A DNA stretch of 64,000 bases from the NCBI GenBank assembly GCA_001771065.1, contig MESQ01000038.1, positions 62,001-126,000 of the forward strand, in the 5' to 3' direction. This stretch comes from Burkholderiales bacterium RIFOXYD12_FULL_59_19. GTDB lineage: Bacteria > Pseudomonadota > Gammaproteobacteria > Burkholderiales > Burkholderiaceae_C. This document shows positions 60,460 to 64,000 of the stretch, piece by piece (within the stretch, counting starts at the first letter, position 1; each line of letters opens with the position of its first letter). A model generated the notes under the pieces. That model did not search any database, was not told where the DNA came from, and saw nothing but the letters and a program-made list of their open reading frames with translations. The position numbers and the translations under genes are program-made.

Positions 60460-60951
60460 CTAAACCCGCAAAATCCGCTCGCCCCGACCAATACCGCTGG
60501 AGCCGGTACGCACCGTTTCCAGAATGGCTCCGCGCTCAATGGCATCCAGAAACGCATCGTTCTTGGTCTGGTCACCCGTCAACTCAATGGTGTAACTTTT
60601 CTCGGTCACATCGATGATGCGGCCCCTGAAAATGTCCGCCATACGTTTCATTTCCTCGCGCTCCTTGCCGACCGCGCGCACCTTGACCATCATGAGCTCA
60701 CGCTCGGTGTAAGCCCCTTCGGTCAGGTCCACCACCTTGACCACTTCAATCAGGCGGTTCAAGTGTTTGGTGATCTGTTCGATGACCTCGTCAGACCCGG
60801 TGGTCTGAATCGTCATGCGCGACAAACTGGGGTCTTCGGTGGGCGCCACCGTGAGCGACTCAATGTTGTAGCCACGCGCCGAGAACAGGCCCACCACACG
60901 GGACAAGGCACCGGCTTCGTTTTCCAGCAATACTGCAATGATATGTTTCAT
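60460..60951 (-). CDS. ilvH: Acetolactate synthase, small regulatory subunit
   Basis: 163 residues. N-terminal ACT domain HIIAVLLENEAGALSRVVGLFSARGYNIESLTVAPTEDPSLSRMTI binds valine for feedback control; the C-terminal domain (about 85-163) has LMMVKVRAVGKEREEMKRMADIFRGRIIDVTEKSYTIELTGD. It starts 2 bp after the ilvB stop, so translation is coupled to the catalytic subunit. Confidence 0.95.
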   Translation of the reverse strand: MKHIIAVLLENEAGALSRVVGLFSARGYNIESLTVAPTEDPSLSRMTIQTTGSDEVIEQITKHLNRLIEVVKVVDLTEGAYTERELMMVKVRAVGKEREEMKRMADIFRGRIIDVTEKSYTIELTGDQTKNDAFLDAIERGAILETVRTGSSGIGRGERILRV

Positions 60952-60953
60952 GA

Positions 60954-62765
60954 TCAGAGGTCCTCCGCGCTCAACAGCATCTCGGTGATGCCCTTGCCCG
61001 CCTGCACCATCGGGAACACGTTTTCAGTGGGGTCGGTGCGGAAATCCATGAACACGGTGCGGTCTTTGAGCTTACGCGCCTCGCGCAGCGCCGGCTCCAC
61101 ATCAGACGCCCGTTCGATCAGCATACCGACGTGGCCATAAGCCTCGGCCAGCTTGACGAAGTTGGGCAAGGCATCCATGTAACTGTGGCTGTAGCGGCCT
61201 TCGTACTCGACCTCTTGCCACTGCCGCACCATGCCCAGGTAGCGGTTGTTGAGCGCCACGATCTTGATGGGCGTGTTGTATTGCAGGCAGGTGGACAGCT
61301 CCTGAATACACATCTGCACCGAACCCTCGCCGGTCACGCAATAGACCTCGCTGTCAGGCTTGGCCAGCTTGATACCCATGGCGTAGGGAATACCCACGCC
61401 CATGGTGCCCAGACCACCGGAGTTGATCCAGCGCCGGGGTTGATCAAAACGGTAGTACTGCGCGGCCCACATCTGGTGCTGGCCCACATCCGAGGTGATG
61501 TAGGTGTCAGCGTCCTTGGTCATGTTCCACAGTGTTTCCACCACATACTGCGGCTTGATGATGTCGTTTTGACCGTGGTCGTACTTGAGGCAGTCGCGCT
61601 TGCGCCAGCCCTCAATGGTGTCCCACCAGGCACCCAACGCATTGGTGTCGGGCTTGGTCGCGCTTTCCTTGATCATGGCGATCATCTCGGACAACACGTC
61701 CTTGACGTCGCCCACAATCGGAATATCGACCCGCACGCGCTTGGAAATGCTCGACGGGTCGATGTCAATGTGGATGATCTTGCGCTCGTTCTGCGCAAAG
61801 TGCTTGGGGTTGCCAATCACACGGTCGTCAAACCGCGCCCCCACCGCCAACAGCACGTCGCAGTTTTGCATGGCGTTGTTGGCTTCCACCGTGCCGTGCA
61901 TGCCCAACATGCCCAGAAACTTGCGGTCACTGGCGGGGTAAGCGCCCAGCCCCATCAAGGTGTTGGTGCAAGGGTAGCCCAGCATGTCGACCAACTGGCG
62001 CAACTCGTTAGATGCATTGCTCAGCAACACACCACCGCCGGTGTAAATATAGGGCCGCTTGGCCGCCAGCAGCAACTGCAGGGCCTTGCGAATCTGACCA
62101 CCATGGCCTTTGCGCACCGGGTTGTAAGAGCGCATTTCAACCGTCTGCGGATAACCGTGGTAGGGCACCTTCTTGAACGACACGTCTTTCGGGATGTCCA
62201 CCACCACCGGGCCGGGGCGGCCGCTGCGGGCAATGTGGAATGCCTTCTTCATGGTCTCGGCCAGGTCGCGCGCGTCCTTGACCAAAAAGTTGTGCTTGAC
62301 GATGGGGCGGGTGATGCCCACGGTGTCGCATTCCTGGAAGGCGTCCATGCCAATGGCGTGGGTCGGCACCTGACCACACACGATCACCATCGGAATACTG
62401 TCCATGTAGGCCGTGGCAATGCCGGTCACGGCATTGGTCACGCCCGGGCCGGAGGTGACCAGCGCCACACCCACGTCACCGGTGGCGCGGGCATAACCGT
62501 CAGCCGCGTGGACTGCCGCCTGCTCGTGGCGCACCAGCACATGCTGGATGGTGTCCTGCTTGAAAAAGGCGTCATAGATGTGCAACACAGCACCGCCGGG
62601 GTAACCCCAGACGTACTTGACGCCTTCGGCTTGCAAGGCTTTGATGAGAACTTCTGCGCCTCTGAGCTCTTGCTCGGCGCCTGCAGCAGCAGGCTTGGCC
62701 TTGGCAGAAGGATGTGAATTTGAAGGGTTTGATGCCGAAGCAACTTCGGCTTTTGCGATTTCCAT
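60954..62765 (-). CDS. ilvB: Acetolactate synthase, large catalytic subunit
   Basis: 603 residues with an extra N-terminal stretch of about 35 residues (Ser/Ala/Pro-rich). TPP enzyme: GGAVLHIYDAFFKQDTIQHVLVRHEQAAVHAADGYARATGDVGVALVTSGPGVTNAVTGIATAY with the activating Glu (RHEQAA), FAD/linker domain GARFDDRVIG, and TPP/Mg motif YCVTGEGSVQMCIQELSTC with GEGS in place of the more usual GDGS. It makes acetolactate or acetohydroxybutyrate. First gene of the ilvBHC group. The 290-bp upstream gap is shared with a divergent RDD gene. Confidence 0.95.
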   Translation of the reverse strand: MEIAKAEVASASNPSNSHPSAKAKPAAAGAEQELRGAEVLIKALQAEGVKYVWGYPGGAVLHIYDAFFKQDTIQHVLVRHEQAAVHAADGYARATGDVGVALVTSGPGVTNAVTGIATAYMDSIPMVIVCGQVPTHAIGMDAFQECDTVGITRPIVKHNFLVKDARDLAETMKKAFHIARSGRPGPVVVDIPKDVSFKKVPYHGYPQTVEMRSYNPVRKGHGGQIRKALQLLLAAKRPYIYTGGGVLLSNASNELRQLVDMLGYPCTNTLMGLGAYPASDRKFLGMLGMHGTVEANNAMQNCDVLLAVGARFDDRVIGNPKHFAQNERKIIHIDIDPSSISKRVRVDIPIVGDVKDVLSEMIAMIKESATKPDTNALGAWWDTIEGWRKRDCLKYDHGQNDIIKPQYVVETLWNMTKDADTYITSDVGQHQMWAAQYYRFDQPRRWINSGGLGTMGVGIPYAMGIKLAKPDSEVYCVTGEGSVQMCIQELSTCLQYNTPIKIVALNNRYLGMVRQWQEVEYEGRYSHSYMDALPNFVKLAEAYGHVGMLIERASDVEPALREARKLKDRTVFMDFRTDPTENVFPMVQAGKGITEMLLSAEDL

Positions 62766-63055
62766 GATGAACCTTTGTGAATTTCTCTAACGAAATACCT
62801 TGGGTGCTTCTTTGCAAACACTTGTGGTGTCACATCGAAACTTAAGGCCAAAACCATGGGCGCATTGATTTTTGCGCCGGACCTTGACCCGTTTGCTTTA
62901 ATTTGCAAGCGGCATTATCGCACTTGTCAAACCCGTGCTTCAGCCCCGGTCCATGGCAATGCAATAATTCCACCTCTTTCTGGCGGTGCGCAGGCCCCGT
63001 GCATCGCCCATTTCAGCCAGGAAGTGCCCTCAACCGCCCTCAACATCCTGACGCC
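62766..63055. other. Divergent intergenic region upstream of ilvB
   Basis: No gene seen. TTGACA occurs on the minus strand (complement of TGTCAA near 62926) and could be a -35 box for ilvB, but a convincing -10 box at 16-18 bp is missing. I found no Ile/Val/Leu-rich leader peptide of the leuA kind here. Confidence 0.4.
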
Positions 63056-63550
63056 ATGCCCCTGAACTATCCCACCCCCAGCCTGCCCAGGCGCATGGCC
63101 TGCTGGCTTTACGAAGGCATGCTGCTGTTTGGTGTGGTTTTTATTGCCGGCTACCTGTTTGGCACCCTGAGTCAGACCAAAAATGCCATGGACAACCGCC
63201 ACGCCCTGCAGGCATTTTTGTTTGTGGTGTTTGGCATTTATTTTGTCTGGCTCTGGTCAAAAGGCCAAACCCTGGCCATGAAAACCTGGCACATCCGGGT
63301 GCTGGACTTGTCGGGTCGCCCCCTGACACAAGGCCGTGCGCTGCTGCGCTACCTCTGGAGTTGGCTATGGTTCATGCCACCACTGGGGGTCTCCTGGGTC
63401 TTTGCGCTCACAGGCGGCGAAGCCTTTGTGATCATCATGGGCTGGGTCGCCATCTGGGCCATCCTGAGCCGCTTTCACCCGCGGCAGCAGTTCTGGCATG
63501 ACGCGCTGGCCGGCACGCAGTTGGTAGACGTCAGCCCGCCCAAACCCTGA
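63056..63550 (+). CDS. RDD-family membrane protein
   Basis: 164 residues from ATG 63056; the longer frame upstream lacks membrane or family features. RDD motif region RRMACWLYEGMLLFGVVFIAGYLFGTLS, then a second and third helix (ALQAFLFVVFGIYFVWLWSKGQTLAMKTWHIRVLDLSGRPLTQGRALLRYLWSWLWFMPP), and the C-terminal FHPRQQFWHDALAGTQLVD typical of the family. Function unknown; some members affect ion or metal tolerance. Confidence 0.82.
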   Translation: MPLNYPTPSLPRRMACWLYEGMLLFGVVFIAGYLFGTLSQTKNAMDNRHALQAFLFVVFGIYFVWLWSKGQTLAMKTWHIRVLDLSGRPLTQGRALLRYLWSWLWFMPPLGVSWVFALTGGEAFVIIMGWVAIWAILSRFHPRQQFWHDALAGTQLVDVSPPKP

Positions 63551-63574
63551 ACCGGGCGCGTCAGCGCGGCCCGC

Positions 63575-63925
<351 letters not shown>

Positions 63926-64000
63926 TTAAAAATGGGAACGGGCTGGCAGTCGAAAAGCGTCAACACCTCACGCCCGAAAACGGTTGGTAATAGGATAACG

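Noticed and set aside
61131-62717. 528-codon open frame on the plus strand
   Set aside because: Antisense of ilvB; His/Val/Gly-rich with no domain.

Overview
The window is a typical high-GC betaproteobacterial chromosome. Gene content and order (DUF3348/DUF802/OmpA/DUF2894 cassette, ilvBHC-pssA-leuA, aat-ate, ilvD, mutS, PhoX-type phosphatases, UMF1 permease) and protein wording point to Burkholderiales, family Comamonadaceae, most likely a Rhodoferax-like organism. This is a judgement from recognised families, not from a database search. There is one tRNA gene (tRNA-Pro), no rRNA, no CRISPR array, and no transposase or phage gene.

Region by region: 1-4332 is a zone of gene decay. It holds a frameshifted dgkA end, a 3'-truncated glycosyltransferase fused head-on to a 3'-truncated glgC that also has a nonsense codon, and a UshA-like 5'-nucleotidase with two nonsense codons and a homopolymer frameshift. 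One intact Lys/Ala-rich protein sits between them. 4648-13152 carries bacteriohemerythrin, a small protein plus a CorA-type transporter, an EAL-CBS-GGDEF protein, and two convergent PhoX-like phosphatases separated by the remnant of a second GGDEF gene. 13306-22882 has a UMF1 permease, SixA, a CYTH-CHAD protein, a hydrolase, an M14 carboxypeptidase, a pyruvate-kinase-like protein translationally coupled to exopolyphosphatase, and a YqiA esterase. 22942-25448 is rhodanese plus FeoB. 25624-34496 is a pentitol uptake and catabolism operon: ABC transporter, ribitol-type SDR, D-arabinitol dehydrogenase, AraC regulator, xylulokinase. 34537-40497 mixes a lipoprotein hydrolase, a DsrMK/HdrDE-like pair, a YegD-type Hsp70, kynureninase and a DUF465 protein. 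40550-44412 is a tightly coupled four-gene MotA/MotB- or ZorA/ZorB-like cassette. 44510-55498 holds DUF3025, a haem-motif chemoreceptor, ilvD, a thioesterase, mutS, a glutaredoxin-like protein, tRNA-Pro, aat-ate and an IclR regulator. 55499-62765 is pbpG followed upstream by leuA (with a leucine attenuator), pssA, ilvC, ilvH and ilvB, all on the minus strand. The end holds an RDD membrane protein and a PII protein.

Two themes link the genes. First, 18-bp direct-repeat sites of the PhoB (Pho box) type, two 7-mers with an 11-bp period, can be read upstream of glgC, the UshA-like gene, the EAL-GGDEF gene, the second PhoX, and on both sides of the M14 peptidase/pyruvate kinase-ppx divergence. The first 22 kb therefore looks like a phosphate-starvation neighbourhood (organic phosphate hydrolysis, polyphosphate, glycogen, c-di-GMP) that is partly decaying at its left edge. 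Second, branched-chain amino acid synthesis is spread over ilvBHC, leuA and ilvD, with a recognisable Leu-codon leader peptide and terminator ahead of leuA.

The best candidate for an under-described system is the DUF3348-DUF802-OmpA-DUF2894 cassette, whose two membrane proteins have the layout of a proton-driven stator but no nuclease or helicase partner.
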